From Paeniglutamicibacter quisquiliarum (GTDB lineage: Bacteria; Actinomycetota; Actinomycetes; Actinomycetales; Micrococcaceae), in assembly GCF_019084045.1 (NCBI RefSeq), contig NZ_JAHRED010000002.1:124001-188000 (forward strand): DNA of 64,000 bases, given 5' to 3'. The notes under the pieces were generated by a model. The model saw only the letters and a list, made by a program, of their open reading frames with translations. It did not search any database and was not told the DNA's origin. A program made the position numbers and the translations under genes. Shown one piece after another: positions 38,254 through 47,190 of this stretch; within the stretch, counting starts at the first letter, position 1, and each line of letters opens with the position of its first letter.

Positions 38254-38889
38254 ATGGGCGAGACTACGGCAGGGGTGTCGTCGGCGGAGCTAATGGTGGA
38301 CCTGATCATTTCCCTGGACGGGTACGCCTCGGCCGAGGGATGGCCCGGCTGGTGGGGCCTTGAGGCGCCGGAATACCTTGCCTGGCTCGAGCGGGAAGGG
38401 CAGAAGCAGCACACCTACCTCCTCGGCGCGAACACCTACCGGTTGATGTCCGCCATGTCGGCGGAGGCGGCGGCCGCGGATTCCGGATTCTCCGAGACCG
38501 AAGCCGCCAGTCTGACGGGCCTTGCCGACGTGCCCAAAGTCGTCTTCTCCTCGTCCCTTCGGGCGCCCCTGAGCTGGCCGAATTCGAGGCTGGTGAGCGG
38601 GGATGCGGTCGAGGCCGTGGCCGAGATGAAGCGGAGCGGCAACGGTCCGATGAGCACCCTCGGGAGCCTCAGCCTGAGCCGGTCGCTACTGACCGCGGGA
38701 CTCGTGGACCGCTTCCGGATAGTCGTTTTCCCCGTGATCACGGGCAGGACCGGCAAGGAACGCATCTACGACGGGTATCCGGACGTGGCACTCGAAATGG
38801 TGGACAGCAGAACCTTCGACGGACGGCTTCAGCTGCTCGAATACGTCCCCACCGTGCTCAACGGTCCGCCGGGCACCGCACCGAAGTGA
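38254..38889 (+). CDS. Dihydrofolate reductase-family (RibD C-terminal domain) protein
   Basis: The 211-residue protein has VDLIISLDGYASAEGWPG (substrate loop), YLLGANTYRLM and the C-terminal VDRFRIVVFPVITGRTGKERIYDG. These match the RibD_C/YyaP-like reductases found as stand-alone proteins in Actinobacteria. An NADPH-dependent reductase with unknown substrate is likely. GGGGGAA is seven bases before the ATG. Confidence 0.87.
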   Translation: MGETTAGVSSAELMVDLIISLDGYASAEGWPGWWGLEAPEYLAWLEREGQKQHTYLLGANTYRLMSAMSAEAAAADSGFSETEAASLTGLADVPKVVFSSSLRAPLSWPNSRLVSGDAVEAVAEMKRSGNGPMSTLGSLSLSRSLLTAGLVDRFRIVVFPVITGRTGKERIYDGYPDVALEMVDSRTFDGRLQLLEYVPTVLNGPPGTAPK

Positions 38890-38957
38890 GCCCATCCTAG
38901 TGAGTCTGCCTTTTTGGAAGTGGTCGGCCGGCAGGGCAGCCCCATGTGCCGGGTGTG

Positions 38958-39560
38958 CTAGGAAGCCGCAGGATTCTTCCGGGTTGGCCTGGCCCGAACA
39001 TGCATGCGTTCGCCTTGCGGCCCAAAGAGGCTGAGGAACTCCACGCCCTGCCCGTCCGCCAGCCCAAACCAGTGCGGGGTGTGCGTATCGAATTCGGCCG
39101 CCTCGCCGGCCGGGAGGACGAGGTCGTGGTCCCCGAGCCGCAGTCTCAGGTTCCCCTTCAGGACATAGAGCCATTCATAGCCCTCGTGGGTCGCCAGCGG
39201 CGGGTCGGCAATGGTTTTGCCTGCCGGGATCACGTGTTTGAATGCCTGGAGCCCGCCGCCGGTCCCGCGGCTCAGCGGCAGGATGGTCATGCCGTGGCGG
39301 ACGATGGGCCTGATGTGGATGCGCGGGTCCCCGGTGGCCGGAGCCCCCACCAAGTCGTCCAGGGGCACACCGTGGGCGCGCGCCAGTGGCAAGAGTTGTT
39401 CCAGGGTGGGTCTGCGCTGGCCGGATTCCAGTCGGGACAGGGTGCTGACCGAAATGCCGGTCTGCGCTGAGAGCTCCTGCAGGGTGAAGTTGCTGCCGTT
39501 CCGCAGGCTGCGCAGCCGGGGTCCGACTTGCGCGAGGGTGCTGTCCAGGTCTTGTTCCAT
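38958..39560 (-). CDS. XRE-family regulator with C-terminal cupin domain
   Basis: The 200-residue protein combines a helix-turn-helix (about 12-66: LRSLRNGSNFTLQELSAQTG, then ISVSTLSRLESGQRRPTLEQL) with a cupin sensor (about 100-190, with HEGYEWLYVLKGNLRLRLGD and EFDTHTPHWFG). Such regulators control nearby metabolic or redox genes. I chose ATG 39560; the longer frame to 39833 runs over the divergent flavoprotein gene. A palindrome sits 8 bases upstream. The flavoprotein is transcribed divergently and is the likely target. Confidence 0.9.
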   Translation of the reverse strand: MEQDLDSTLAQVGPRLRSLRNGSNFTLQELSAQTGISVSTLSRLESGQRRPTLEQLLPLARAHGVPLDDLVGAPATGDPRIHIRPIVRHGMTILPLSRGTGGGLQAFKHVIPAGKTIADPPLATHEGYEWLYVLKGNLRLRLGDHDLVLPAGEAAEFDTHTPHWFGLADGQGVEFLSLFGPQGERMHVRARPTRKNPAAS

Positions 39561-39567
39561 GGTCCCA

Positions 39568-39586
39568 TTTTGCCATACCGGCAAAA
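39568..39586. promoter_or_regulatory. Putative operator of the XRE-cupin regulator
   Basis: TTTTGCC (39568-39574) and GGCAAAA (39580-39586) form a perfect inverted repeat around ATACC. It starts 8 bases before the regulator's ATG and lies 87 bases before the divergent flavoprotein gene. Confidence 0.55.
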
Positions 39587-39672
39587 ATGATTGCCAGATG
39601 TTGGGAGATGGATCCATGCTGGGTGGTGCACCGGATTTCCCCGGTGAAAAGACGATCCAAGGAGCATGAACC

Positions 39673-40632
39673 ATGAACACGACGCCGGATACATTCGACG
39701 TGGCCATCATCGGCGGGGGAGCGGCGGGACTGGCCGCAGCCCAGGCGCTGGGACGCTCCCGCCGCAGCGTCGTCGTCATCGATGCGGGGGAACCGCGCAA
39801 CGCCCCGGCCGAAGGAGTGCACAACTTCCTCACGCGCGACGGACTGCCGCCACGTGAGCTACTTGCCCTCGGCCGGGCAGAGGCGGGGGGCTACGGCGTC
39901 GAATTCCGCGACGCCCGGGCCACGGCAACGCGCCGCGACGACGCCGGCTTCGGAATCGAGCTGGAGGGCGGGCGGTGGCTTGCCGCCCGCCGTATCATCC
40001 TCGCCTCGGGTGTCAGCGACCAGCTTCCTGAGGTTGCGGGATTGGCGGCATACTGGGGCAAGAACGCGCTGCACTGTCCCTACTGCCACGGCTGGGAGGT
40101 CAGGGACAGGGACATTGCCGTACTCGACAGCCCCTTTGCCGTCCACCAGGCCCTGATGTTCAGACAGTTGAGCGATCGCGTCACTCTGTTCACTGCACCG
40201 GGGCGGGAATTTGATCCGCTGGAACGCGAAAAGCTGGAGGCTCGCGGCATCGGAATCATGGCGCAGGAAATCATCGCGGTGCGCGGCAACGAGACGCACC
40301 TGACCCACTTGGCCTTCCGGGACGGTGGCGAGCAGGCAGTCGATGCCCTGGTTGTCATGCCGCGCTTCACGGCGGGGATCGCGGCCCTGGCGGGCGTTGG
40401 CCTGCAGGCAACGGCGCACCCCTCGGGCATCGGCACACACGTGGCCGCCGACGAGACCGGCAAGACCGAGATCCCGGGGCTGTGGGCGGCAGGGAACACG
40501 CGGGATCCCATGGCGCAGGTGATGATGGCCGCCGCCGACGGGCTGCGCGTTGGGGCGATGGTCAACGCCGACCTCATCCAGGAGGAGACCGACGCGGCGG
40601 TGGCTGCCTTGCGTGCCCGTGCCGTCGTCTAG
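39673..40632 (+). CDS. Thioredoxin reductase-like NAD(P)/FAD oxidoreductase
   Basis: The 319-residue flavoprotein resembles TrxB. It has an N-terminal FAD site (VAIIGGGAAGLAAAQALG), a CPYCHGWEVRD redox motif near residue 138 in place of the usual CATC, and a C-terminal IPGLWAAGNTRDPMAQVMMAAADG. The second pyridine-nucleotide motif is weak (IAVLDSPFAVHQALMF lacks GxGxxG), so NADPH may not be the donor. The group includes ferredoxin/flavin-type and HcpR-type TrxB-like proteins. Its stop overlaps that of the convergent poxB-like gene (CTAG). Confidence 0.87.
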   Translation: MNTTPDTFDVAIIGGGAAGLAAAQALGRSRRSVVVIDAGEPRNAPAEGVHNFLTRDGLPPRELLALGRAEAGGYGVEFRDARATATRRDDAGFGIELEGGRWLAARRIILASGVSDQLPEVAGLAAYWGKNALHCPYCHGWEVRDRDIAVLDSPFAVHQALMFRQLSDRVTLFTAPGREFDPLEREKLEARGIGIMAQEIIAVRGNETHLTHLAFRDGGEQAVDALVVMPRFTAGIAALAGVGLQATAHPSGIGTHVAADETGKTEIPGLWAAGNTRDPMAQVMMAAADGLRVGAMVNADLIQEETDAAVAALRARAVV

Positions 40633-42353
40633 AAGAGCTGGCGCCAGTTGGTGGATGCAAGGTCCAACAGCTCGTCGCCCTTTCCCGACATCACGGTGCG
40701 GACGGCGTAGAGCGCAAAGCCCTTCGCCTGCTCGGCGGTGATGGCCGGGGGCATTGAGAGTTCCTGGCGATCCGTCACCACGTCGATGAGGGCGGGACCG
40801 TCATGGGCCAGGGCGTCGCGCAGGGCGTTGGGCAGGTCCTTCGACTTTTCCACCCGGAACCCGCGGATGCCCATGGCCGTGGCGACGTCGGCGAAGTTGG
40901 GATTGGACAGGTCGGTGGCGAAGGTGACGAACCCGGCCGCCTTCATCTCGAGTTCCACGAAGTTCAGTGACGAGTTGTTGAAGACCACGATCTTCACCGG
41001 CAGCTTCGACTGGACCAGCGTGAGCAAATCGCCCAGCAGCATGGCCAGCCCGCCGTCGCCCGAAAGGGTCACCACCTGCCTGCCCGGGTTCGAGGCCTGG
41101 ACCCCGATGGCCTGCGGGATTGAGTTGGCCATGGTGCCGTGGTTGAAGGATCCCAGCAGCCTGCGCCGCCCGTTCATGGTGAGGTAGCGGGCCGCCCAGA
41201 CCACCGGGGAGCCGACATCGGCCAGGAAGACGGCGTCGTCGTCAGCCAGCTCGTCCAGCGTGCGGGCCAGGTATTGCGGGTGGATCTTCGCGCCCTTGCG
41301 CGCGGGGGTGGCCAGGTCGTCGAGCTTCTCGCGGGTCTTGCGGTAGTGTTTCTGCGCGTCCTGCAGGTGCGTGGTGTCGGCCTTGCGCTCCAGCAGCGGT
41401 GCCAGCACCTCCAGCGTGTCGGCGACGGTGCCGACCAGCCCCGCGTCGATCGGGGTGCGCCGGCCCAGCTGTTCCCCGCGCACGTCGACCTGGATGATCT
41501 TCGCATCCCTCGGGTAAAACTGTTGGTAGGGGAAGTCGGTGCCCAGCAGCAGGATGGTGTCGGCGGCGTCCATGGCCCGGTACCCGGAGGCGAAGCCGAG
41601 CAGGCCGGTCATCCCGACGTCGTAGGGGTTGTCGTACTCGATGTGCTCCTTGCCGCGCAGCGCGTGCACCACCGGGGCGCCGAGGATCCCGGCGGTGTCA
41701 ATGACCTGCGCGTGGGCACCCGCCACGCCGGCGCCGGCCAGGATGGTGACCCGCTTGGCGGCGTTCAGCAGCTCCGCGGCCCGGGCCAGGTCCTCGGCGT
41801 GGGGCAGGACGGCGGAGCGGCTGGCGTTGAGCACCGAGACGCGCGTGCCCTTGGCCTCGGCAAGGGCGACGTCTCCGGGGATGACCAGCACCGCGACCCC
41901 GCGCCGCTCGATGGCCGTGCGCATGGCGATTTCCAGCAGCCGCGGCATTTGCTCGGGGGCGGAAACCGTCTCGCAGAACACGCTGGCCTCGCGGAAGAGC
42001 TCGGCCGGGTGGGTCTCCTGGAAGTAGTTGCTGCCGATCTCGGAAGTGGGGATGTGCGCGGCGATGGCCAGTACCGGGACGCGGTTGCGGTTGGCGTCGT
42101 AGAGCCCGTTGACCAGATGCAGGTTTCCCGGTCCGCAGCTTCCGGCGCAGACCGTGAGCCTGCCGGTCATTTCCGCCTCGGCGCCGGCGGCGAAGGCGGC
42201 GGTTTCCTCGTGCCGCACCGGGAGCCAGGCGATCGACCCGTCCTTGCGCATCGCGTCGGTGAGGCCGTTGAGCGAGTCACCCGCCACCCCGTAGATCCGC
42301 TGGACTCCGTTGGCCTTGAGGGTGGCGATCATGGTTTCGGCGACAGTGGGCAT
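40629..42353 (-). CDS. poxB: Pyruvate oxidase/dehydrogenase-like ThDP enzyme (PoxB type)
   Basis: The 574-residue ThDP-dependent enzyme has the three expected domains. The N-terminal Pyr domain holds the catalytic glutamate in RHEETAAFAAGAEAE near residue 50. A central FAD-binding domain is at about 190-340. The C-terminal PP domain has the GDGGLAMLLGDLLTLVQSKLPVKIVVFNN cofactor motif near 430. Pyruvate decarboxylation to acetate, with electrons passed to quinones, is the PoxB reaction. The C-terminus lacks a clear E. coli-type membrane-binding peptide. ATG 42353 is at the known N-terminus (MPTVAETMI). Confidence 0.9.
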   Translation of the reverse strand: MPTVAETMIATLKANGVQRIYGVAGDSLNGLTDAMRKDGSIAWLPVRHEETAAFAAGAEAEMTGRLTVCAGSCGPGNLHLVNGLYDANRNRVPVLAIAAHIPTSEIGSNYFQETHPAELFREASVFCETVSAPEQMPRLLEIAMRTAIERRGVAVLVIPGDVALAEAKGTRVSVLNASRSAVLPHAEDLARAAELLNAAKRVTILAGAGVAGAHAQVIDTAGILGAPVVHALRGKEHIEYDNPYDVGMTGLLGFASGYRAMDAADTILLLGTDFPYQQFYPRDAKIIQVDVRGEQLGRRTPIDAGLVGTVADTLEVLAPLLERKADTTHLQDAQKHYRKTREKLDDLATPARKGAKIHPQYLARTLDELADDDAVFLADVGSPVVWAARYLTMNGRRRLLGSFNHGTMANSIPQAIGVQASNPGRQVVTLSGDGGLAMLLGDLLTLVQSKLPVKIVVFNNSSLNFVELEMKAAGFVTFATDLSNPNFADVATAMGIRGFRVEKSKDLPNALRDALAHDGPALIDVVTDRQELSMPPAITAEQAKGFALYAVRTVMSGKGDELLDLASTNWRQLF

Positions 42354-42542
42354 CGGTATCTCTTCCTGGCGGGTCGGGACGATTGTTCCCCACCCTACGC
42401 CGGGGCCTCTCGGCCCGCCAAGGGTTTTTGCTGGTCACCGGGTGATTCCGCGGCTGAATTGTGGCCCGGGTCGCATTGCTCGCTAAGCTGGGTCCCGGAT
42501 ACACGGTGGCAGGAGTGCCACGCGGACGAGGGAATGGGAACC

Positions 42543-43373
42543 ATGACGCAAACGGCGGCCGAACATAATCTTCCGGAACTCGCGGTGGGAGACTTCTACT
42601 ACCTTCCGACCGGCGTGGGCACCTACCGCTCCACGGTGCACGCCCAGGGCGCCTGGAATCCGCACGAGCAGCACATGGCCCCGGCCACCGGGGTGCTGGT
42701 GCACGCCCTGGAGCTTTTCGCCCCGCGGCCCGACATGCGCATGGCCCGGGTGTCGCTGGACATCCACGGCATCATCCACGGCGGGGAATTTGAGATCACC
42801 ACGCGGATGATCCGCCCCGGCCGCACCATCGAACTCATCGAGGCGGAGATGGTGTCGCAGGGCCGCACCTGCATCGTCGCCCGCGGCTGGCGCCTGTTGA
42901 CCCTGGACAGCTCAGCGGTGGCGGCCACCGAGGACGCCGGCGTCGTCCACCCCGAGGAGCTGGTGACCTTCGAGGGCATGTCGCCATGGCCCGGCGGGTA
43001 CATCGAGGGCCTGGAATTCCGCGGCGCCGACGGGCACCGGCCGGGCAAGGGCGTGGTGTGGATGCGCAACAACTTCGAAATGGTCGCCGGCACGCACACC
43101 TCCGACCTGGTCAGGCTGCTGGGGATGGTCGACACCGCCAACGGCGTGGCCCCCCGTGTGGAGCCGGGCCCGGAGTCCTGGATGTTCCCGAACGTGGACC
43201 TGCAAATCCACATGCACCGCAAGCCCGCGGGGCAGTGGCTCGGCATCGAGGCGCAGCAGACCTACGGAACCGACGGGATCGGGCTGACCAGCGCGGTGCT
43301 GCACGATGTGCACGGGCCCTTCGGGCGCAGCGAGCAGATCCTCACCGTGCGCCCGGCGCCGGCCGGACTGTAG
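42543..43373 (+). CDS. Acyl-CoA thioesterase-like (double hotdog) protein
   Basis: The 276-residue protein has two hotdog-like halves: FYYLPTGVGTYRSTVHAQGAW near residue 20 and a second half with VVWMRNNFEMVAGTHTSDLVRLLGMVDTANG near 180. A TesB/4HBT_3-type thioesterase acting on an acyl-CoA is the best fit, without a substrate. GAGGGAATGGGAACC precedes the ATG. It overlaps the convergent membrane protein gene by 32 bases. Confidence 0.78.
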   Translation: MTQTAAEHNLPELAVGDFYYLPTGVGTYRSTVHAQGAWNPHEQHMAPATGVLVHALELFAPRPDMRMARVSLDIHGIIHGGEFEITTRMIRPGRTIELIEAEMVSQGRTCIVARGWRLLTLDSSAVAATEDAGVVHPEELVTFEGMSPWPGGYIEGLEFRGADGHRPGKGVVWMRNNFEMVAGTHTSDLVRLLGMVDTANGVAPRVEPGPESWMFPNVDLQIHMHRKPAGQWLGIEAQQTYGTDGIGLTSAVLHDVHGPFGRSEQILTVRPAPAGL

Positions 43374-43938
43374 CCGACGGGGCCCGGCCGAGGCGCTGCT
43401 CGGCCCGCCGGAAGGCGGATTCGAGTTCGGCGACCGCGTGCCCGTAGCCGGCCGCGGTGCTCCCGGGGCCCGGATCCGGCGGGTTGCGACGCAGGCGCTC
43501 GGCCCGGGCCAGTGCCCTTGCCAGCTCGCCCGTCTCCGGGACGCGCACGTCGTTCATCCCCGGGTTCTCGATGGCCGCGGCCGGGTCCAGCTCGTAGCGG
43601 CCCCACGCCCGGAGCACCCGGTCGTGGCGCTCCTCAAGGGCCAAGTGTTCGGCTGCCACCCGGGAGCGGGCGTCAGCCTCCGCCCGGAGGACGGCGGCGC
43701 GGCGCAGATAGCCGCAGGCGGCCAGGCCGGTGCAGGCCAGCGCCGCGAGCATGCCGGCCCCGGCCCACGGGTCCAGCAGGACGGCCCCCAGCACCAACGG
43801 TGCAAGCACGCAGAACCCGCAGAAACCGTACCAAAACCTGGCATCGGGATCCCGCTCCACGGTGGGGCCGGAGGCCATGAGCCAGGTCGTGCCGATGCCC
43901 ACGGCCAGGGCAAGCAGGCCAAGTGTTGGAACCAGCAT
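43342..43938 (-). CDS. Membrane protein with charged cytoplasmic domain
   Basis: The 198-residue protein has two hydrophobic segments (about 2-24 and 35-78, the latter possibly two helices). A charged, probably helical tail follows, with EADARSRVAAEHLALEERH near 90. No family is recognised. I chose ATG 43938 because GGAGG lies just upstream, inside the longer frame from 43956. Confidence 0.65.
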   Translation of the reverse strand: MLVPTLGLLALAVGIGTTWLMASGPTVERDPDARFWYGFCGFCVLAPLVLGAVLLDPWAGAGMLAALACTGLAACGYLRRAAVLRAEADARSRVAAEHLALEERHDRVLRAWGRYELDPAAAIENPGMNDVRVPETGELARALARAERLRRNPPDPGPGSTAAGYGHAVAELESAFRRAEQRLGRAPSATVRPAPGAR

Positions 43939-44040
43939 GCGCCACCTCCGGGTCACCGGCCCGGCATCGCGACCTGCCGGGCCTCCTGCTCCATTCCAGC
44001 CCGATCCGCAACGGCGGTCAAGGGGCAGGGGTGAACCGGC

Positions 44041-44646
44041 TCAGGCGGCGGCCAGCATCGCCTTCAGCGCCCGCTTGCCCACCGGGGCGAAGCCGGCCGC
44101 CAGGTGCCGGGCACGGATCTCGCGGTCGGCGCGGAACAGCGCGTATCCGCGCTTGAGCAGGAACGGCAGCGGCTTGCGCCGCTCCCGCACATCGCGCACG
44201 AGCCGCCGGATCGCGGTGCCCAGGGGCGAGACCTCGATGTAGTACGCCCGCACCGGAACGCCCAGGCGCTGCAGCGGGGCCAGGATCTCGGAAACGAAGA
44301 TTCCCTCGGCGACCAGCGGGCCGCCGTTGAGCTCGATCCGGCGCATCGAGTCATAGCTGGAAGTGCTGATCGAATAGTTCGGGACCTCTGTCGCGCCGCT
44401 TTCGAGCAATTCGACCAGGGCGTCGACGGCCAGCGCGCAGTTCCACGTCCCGGCGTGGTCCCAGTCGATTTCGCCGTAGCCGGTCTGCGGCAGCGGCGTT
44501 CCGGGGGTGTGCTCGGAGATCTCGCGGTAGAAGTTGTCGAGTTCCACATGGGGTCGGCCGAAGCGGTGGGCCAGGTAGGACTTTCCGGATCCGGAGGCCC
44601 CTCCCAGCAAGATCAGGGGGGAATGTTGTTTCGGCACGACATCCAT
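44041..44646 (-). CDS. P-loop kinase (uridine kinase-like)
   Basis: The 201-residue protein starts with the Walker A motif GGASGSGKSYLAHRF, then a uridine-kinase-like VELDNFYRE and DWDHAGTWN, the usual base-binding region. VAEGIFVSEI and the arginine-rich lid RRLVRDVRERRKPLP follow. It probably phosphorylates a nucleoside or similar small molecule. It is divergent from the lipoate ligase-like gene with only 37 bases between the starts. Confidence 0.83.
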   Translation of the reverse strand: MDVVPKQHSPLILLGGASGSGKSYLAHRFGRPHVELDNFYREISEHTPGTPLPQTGYGEIDWDHAGTWNCALAVDALVELLESGATEVPNYSISTSSYDSMRRIELNGGPLVAEGIFVSEILAPLQRLGVPVRAYYIEVSPLGTAIRRLVRDVRERRKPLPFLLKRGYALFRADREIRARHLAAGFAPVGKRALKAMLAAA

Positions 44647-44670
44647 TATTCACTGCCGCGCATCCGGACC

Positions 44671-44676
44671 TAGAAT
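44671..44676 (+). promoter_or_regulatory. -10 element of the lipoate ligase-like gene (leaderless)
   Basis: TAGAAT ends 7 bases before ATG 44684 and there is no ribosome binding site. Confidence 0.55.
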
Positions 44677-44683
44677 CGTCCCC

Positions 44684-45421
44684 ATGAGTCTTTGGAATCC
44701 CGATGCCGACCACCCGCTGCACGTGCGGATCGAGGATGCCTCGGGGGACCCGGAGGCCGACCTGGGGGCCGGGATCGAGCTGTTGGGTGCGGTGCGCAAC
44801 GGGGAGGCGCCGGCGACGCTGCGCATCTACCGGCCCGATCCGACCCTGGCCTTCGGACAACGCGACGTGCGCCTGGCCGGATACGCGCTGGCCGTGGCGA
44901 GGTCCCTGGAACACGGCTTTGCCCCGGTGGTGCGCAAGGCCGGGGGTCGCGCCGCCGCGTACCACCGCGGCACGGTGATCGTCGACCACGTGGAGCCCGC
45001 AGCCGAGGCCATGATGGGCCACCAGCACCGCTTCAAGGCGCTGGGCGCACTCTACGCCGACGCCCTGCGCCGCGGCGGCATCGACGCCCGGGTGGGGGAG
45101 ATCGCAGGGGAATACTGTGCCGGGGAATTCAGCGTCCACGGGGTGCCGGGTGCGGCCTCCCGGACACGGAACGAGGTGAAGCTGGTGGGCACCGCGCAGC
45201 GCGTGGTGTCCGGGGCGTGGCTGTTTTCCAGCGTGTTCGTGATCGAGGATTCGGCACCCATCCGCGCGCTGTTGGACGACGTGTACCTGGCCATGGAAAT
45301 CCCGATGGATCCGGCCACCGTCGGCGCCGCCGACGACCTGCTGCCCGGCTACACGACCGAGGCGTTCATTGACGACCTGCTGGCGGAATACGCAGTGCAT
45401 GCGGAGCTGGTCCGGGCGTAG
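44684..45421 (+). CDS. Lipoate--protein ligase family protein (LplA/LipL-like)
   Basis: The 245-residue protein shows the BPL/LplA fold motifs. VVRKAGGRAAAYHRGTVIVDHV is the lipoyl-binding RR.GGG..VYH region in a variant form, with GGR for GGG. NEVKLVGTAQRVVSGAWLFSSVF provides the catalytic lysine. It may ligate, or transfer between proteins, lipoate or octanoate. The shortened glycine loop makes the exact reaction uncertain. Confidence 0.82.
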   Translation: MSLWNPDADHPLHVRIEDASGDPEADLGAGIELLGAVRNGEAPATLRIYRPDPTLAFGQRDVRLAGYALAVARSLEHGFAPVVRKAGGRAAAYHRGTVIVDHVEPAAEAMMGHQHRFKALGALYADALRRGGIDARVGEIAGEYCAGEFSVHGVPGAASRTRNEVKLVGTAQRVVSGAWLFSSVFVIEDSAPIRALLDDVYLAMEIPMDPATVGAADDLLPGYTTEAFIDDLLAEYAVHAELVRA

Positions 45422-45430
45422 CCCCGGGAT

Positions 45431-45718
45431 TCATCGGGATCGCCTGCCCACGGCCAGGCCCGCCCAGAATGCGGCGGCGCAGGCGGCCAGGACGACGAGC
45501 AGCCAGCCGGTGATCTGCAGCGGGCCGAGAAAGAGCATCCCCGGGGCGAAGGCACCCGCGGAAAGGGGCGCATAGGCGAACCAGCCGAAGTCTGCCTTTT
45601 CTCCGCTGCCCGCGGCCAATGTCGCGACGCCCGCAACCAGCGCGAGCAGGGCAATGGTTCCGGCGAGCGCCGCCGCCCCGCGCCGGGGATGCTTCCGCGG
45701 GTGCCTGGGATCGTCCAT
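45431..45718 (-). CDS. Small two-helix membrane protein
   Basis: The 95-residue protein has hydrophobic segments at about 15-33 and 60-88, with a basic start (MDDPRHPRKHPRRG) and end (GRRSR). No family is recognised. It converges on the lipoate ligase-like gene, with 9 bases between their stops. Confidence 0.6.
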   Translation of the reverse strand: MDDPRHPRKHPRRGAAALAGTIALLALVAGVATLAAGSGEKADFGWFAYAPLSAGAFAPGMLFLGPLQITGWLLVVLAACAAAFWAGLAVGRRSR

Positions 45719-45919
45719 GGGATGAGTATGCCACGTGGCAAAGCTGAAAGTGGTGGTGGGTACGGGTTTACGGGGTGCCTGCCGTTGCCGGGCCGCCGTG
45801 GGACCTGCCCCGCGGCGCGCACACGCCGTGTGCAGGGGTGTGCATTGCGCCGCGCGCCGGAGCGGGCAATACTCGTCCCTATTGCACCGAGCCTTGCCCG
45901 ATCCCCGGAGGTACCTGTC

Positions 45920-46000
45920 ATGGCCCAAACGCCGGCACCCGCCCATTGTCCGCCGCCCGCCGCGGACACCCCCGCCCTGGAGAACGGATGGAACGCCTGA
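45920..46000 (+). CDS. Short upstream ORF coupled to the alcohol dehydrogenase
   Basis: A 26-codon frame starts at ATG 45920, seven bases after a perfect GGAGGT. The peptide is Pro/Ala-rich (MAQTPAPAHCPPPAADTPAL and six more residues). Its TGA (45998-46000) overlaps the dehydrogenase ATG at 46000. A promoter fits upstream: TTGCGC, 17 bases, AATACT. This is the layout of a translated leader or of a coupled small protein. It lacks the mycofactocin precursor C-terminus. Confidence 0.5.
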   Translation: MAQTPAPAHCPPPAADTPALENGWNA

Positions 46001-47121
46001 TGCGCGCGGCCATCCTGCGCGAACTGCCGGGGGACGGAAGCGGCAGCTATGCCCAAAGCCTGCCGCTGTCCATCGAGGAGCTGCCCACGCAGCTCCCGCG
46101 CGCCGGGGAGGTCGGCGTGGACATCGTCTACTCCTCGCTGTGCCACTCGGACCTTTCGGTCATCAACGGGTCCCGGCCCCGCCCGCTGCCCATGGCCCTG
46201 GGCCATGAGGCGGTCGGACGGATCGCCTCGCTGGGCGAGGGCGTGGGACACCTGGAAATCGGCGCCAAGGTCGTGCTGGTCTTCGTGCCAAGCTGCGGCG
46301 ACTGCCGCGCCTGCGCGGCAGGGCGCCCGGCACTGTGCCACAGGGCCGCGGCGAGCAACGCCTCCGGTGACCTGCTCCATGGGCCGGCGCTGCTGCGCGG
46401 GGCCGGCGGGGAGCGGGTCAACCACCACCTGGGGGTCTCGGCCTTTGCCGACCACGCGGTCGTGGCAGCGGAATCCGTCGTGCCGGTCGATGAGGACGTG
46501 CCCGACGAGGTGGCGGCCATGTTCGGGTGCGCGGTGCTCACGGGCATCGGGGCCATTCGGCACACCGCGAAGCTGGAGGCGGGCCAGTCGGTGGTCGTCT
46601 ACGGGCTGGGCGCCGTGGGGTTGGCGGCGATCATGGGCGCGGTGCTTGCCGGTGCCGGCAGCATCATTGCCATCGACCCCAACACGGCCAAGCACGAACT
46701 CGCGCTGGCGGCAGGGGCCACCGCCGCGGGCACGCCCGAACAGGCGCGGGAGCTGGTTGCGGCGGCCACCGGCGACGGGGCCGACGTCGCGATCGAGGCA
46801 TCGGGCTCGGCCCGGGTGATTGGCGAGGCGCTTGAAGTGCTGACCCGCGGAGGGGCGGTGGTCTGCGTGGGACTGCCGCACCCGGAAGCCGAACTCACGG
46901 TGCCGGCGCTTTCCTTCGCCGGGGCGGGCAAGCGCCTGCTGGGCTCCTACATGGGGGACGCCCGGCCGGCGGAGGACATCGCCTTCTTCGTCGGGGCCTG
47001 GCGCGAGGGCAGGCTCCCGGTCCACCTGCTGCACAGCGACACCCGGCCGCTGGGGGAGATCAACCAGGCCCTGGACGCGCTGGCCGGGGGCAGGGTCATC
47101 CGCCGGCTGCTCAAGCCCTGA
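46000..47121 (+). CDS. Zinc-dependent alcohol dehydrogenase (MDR superfamily, class III-like)
   Basis: The 373-residue enzyme has the catalytic zinc site SSLCHSDLSVINGSRP and GHEAVGRI, and structural zinc-loop cysteines in SCGDCRACAAGRPALC. An NAD-binding GLGAVGLAAIMGAVLAGA is near 205. It resembles the AdhD/mycothiol-type alcohol dehydrogenases. Its substrate is unknown. The start may be ATG 46000, coupled to the short upstream ORF, or ATG 45988 with GGAG five bases upstream, adding four residues. Confidence 0.9.
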   Translation: MRAAILRELPGDGSGSYAQSLPLSIEELPTQLPRAGEVGVDIVYSSLCHSDLSVINGSRPRPLPMALGHEAVGRIASLGEGVGHLEIGAKVVLVFVPSCGDCRACAAGRPALCHRAAASNASGDLLHGPALLRGAGGERVNHHLGVSAFADHAVVAAESVVPVDEDVPDEVAAMFGCAVLTGIGAIRHTAKLEAGQSVVVYGLGAVGLAAIMGAVLAGAGSIIAIDPNTAKHELALAAGATAAGTPEQARELVAAATGDGADVAIEASGSARVIGEALEVLTRGGAVVCVGLPHPEAELTVPALSFAGAGKRLLGSYMGDARPAEDIAFFVGAWREGRLPVHLLHSDTRPLGEINQALDALAGGRVIRRLLKP

Positions 47122-47190
47122 AAAGGGTGTGGGCGGCAAGGGAACGGTTTCCCGTTCACTTGCCGCCCACCCGGGGAGCTGCGCGTGCGG

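Noticed and set aside
38690-39174. 162-codon minus-strand frame near 39 kb
   Set aside because: Overlaps two supported genes in other frames; Arg/Gly-rich shadow.
45920-46000. Mycofactocin precursor peptide
   Set aside because: The peptide lacks the conserved C-terminal Val-Tyr end, and no mft genes are nearby.
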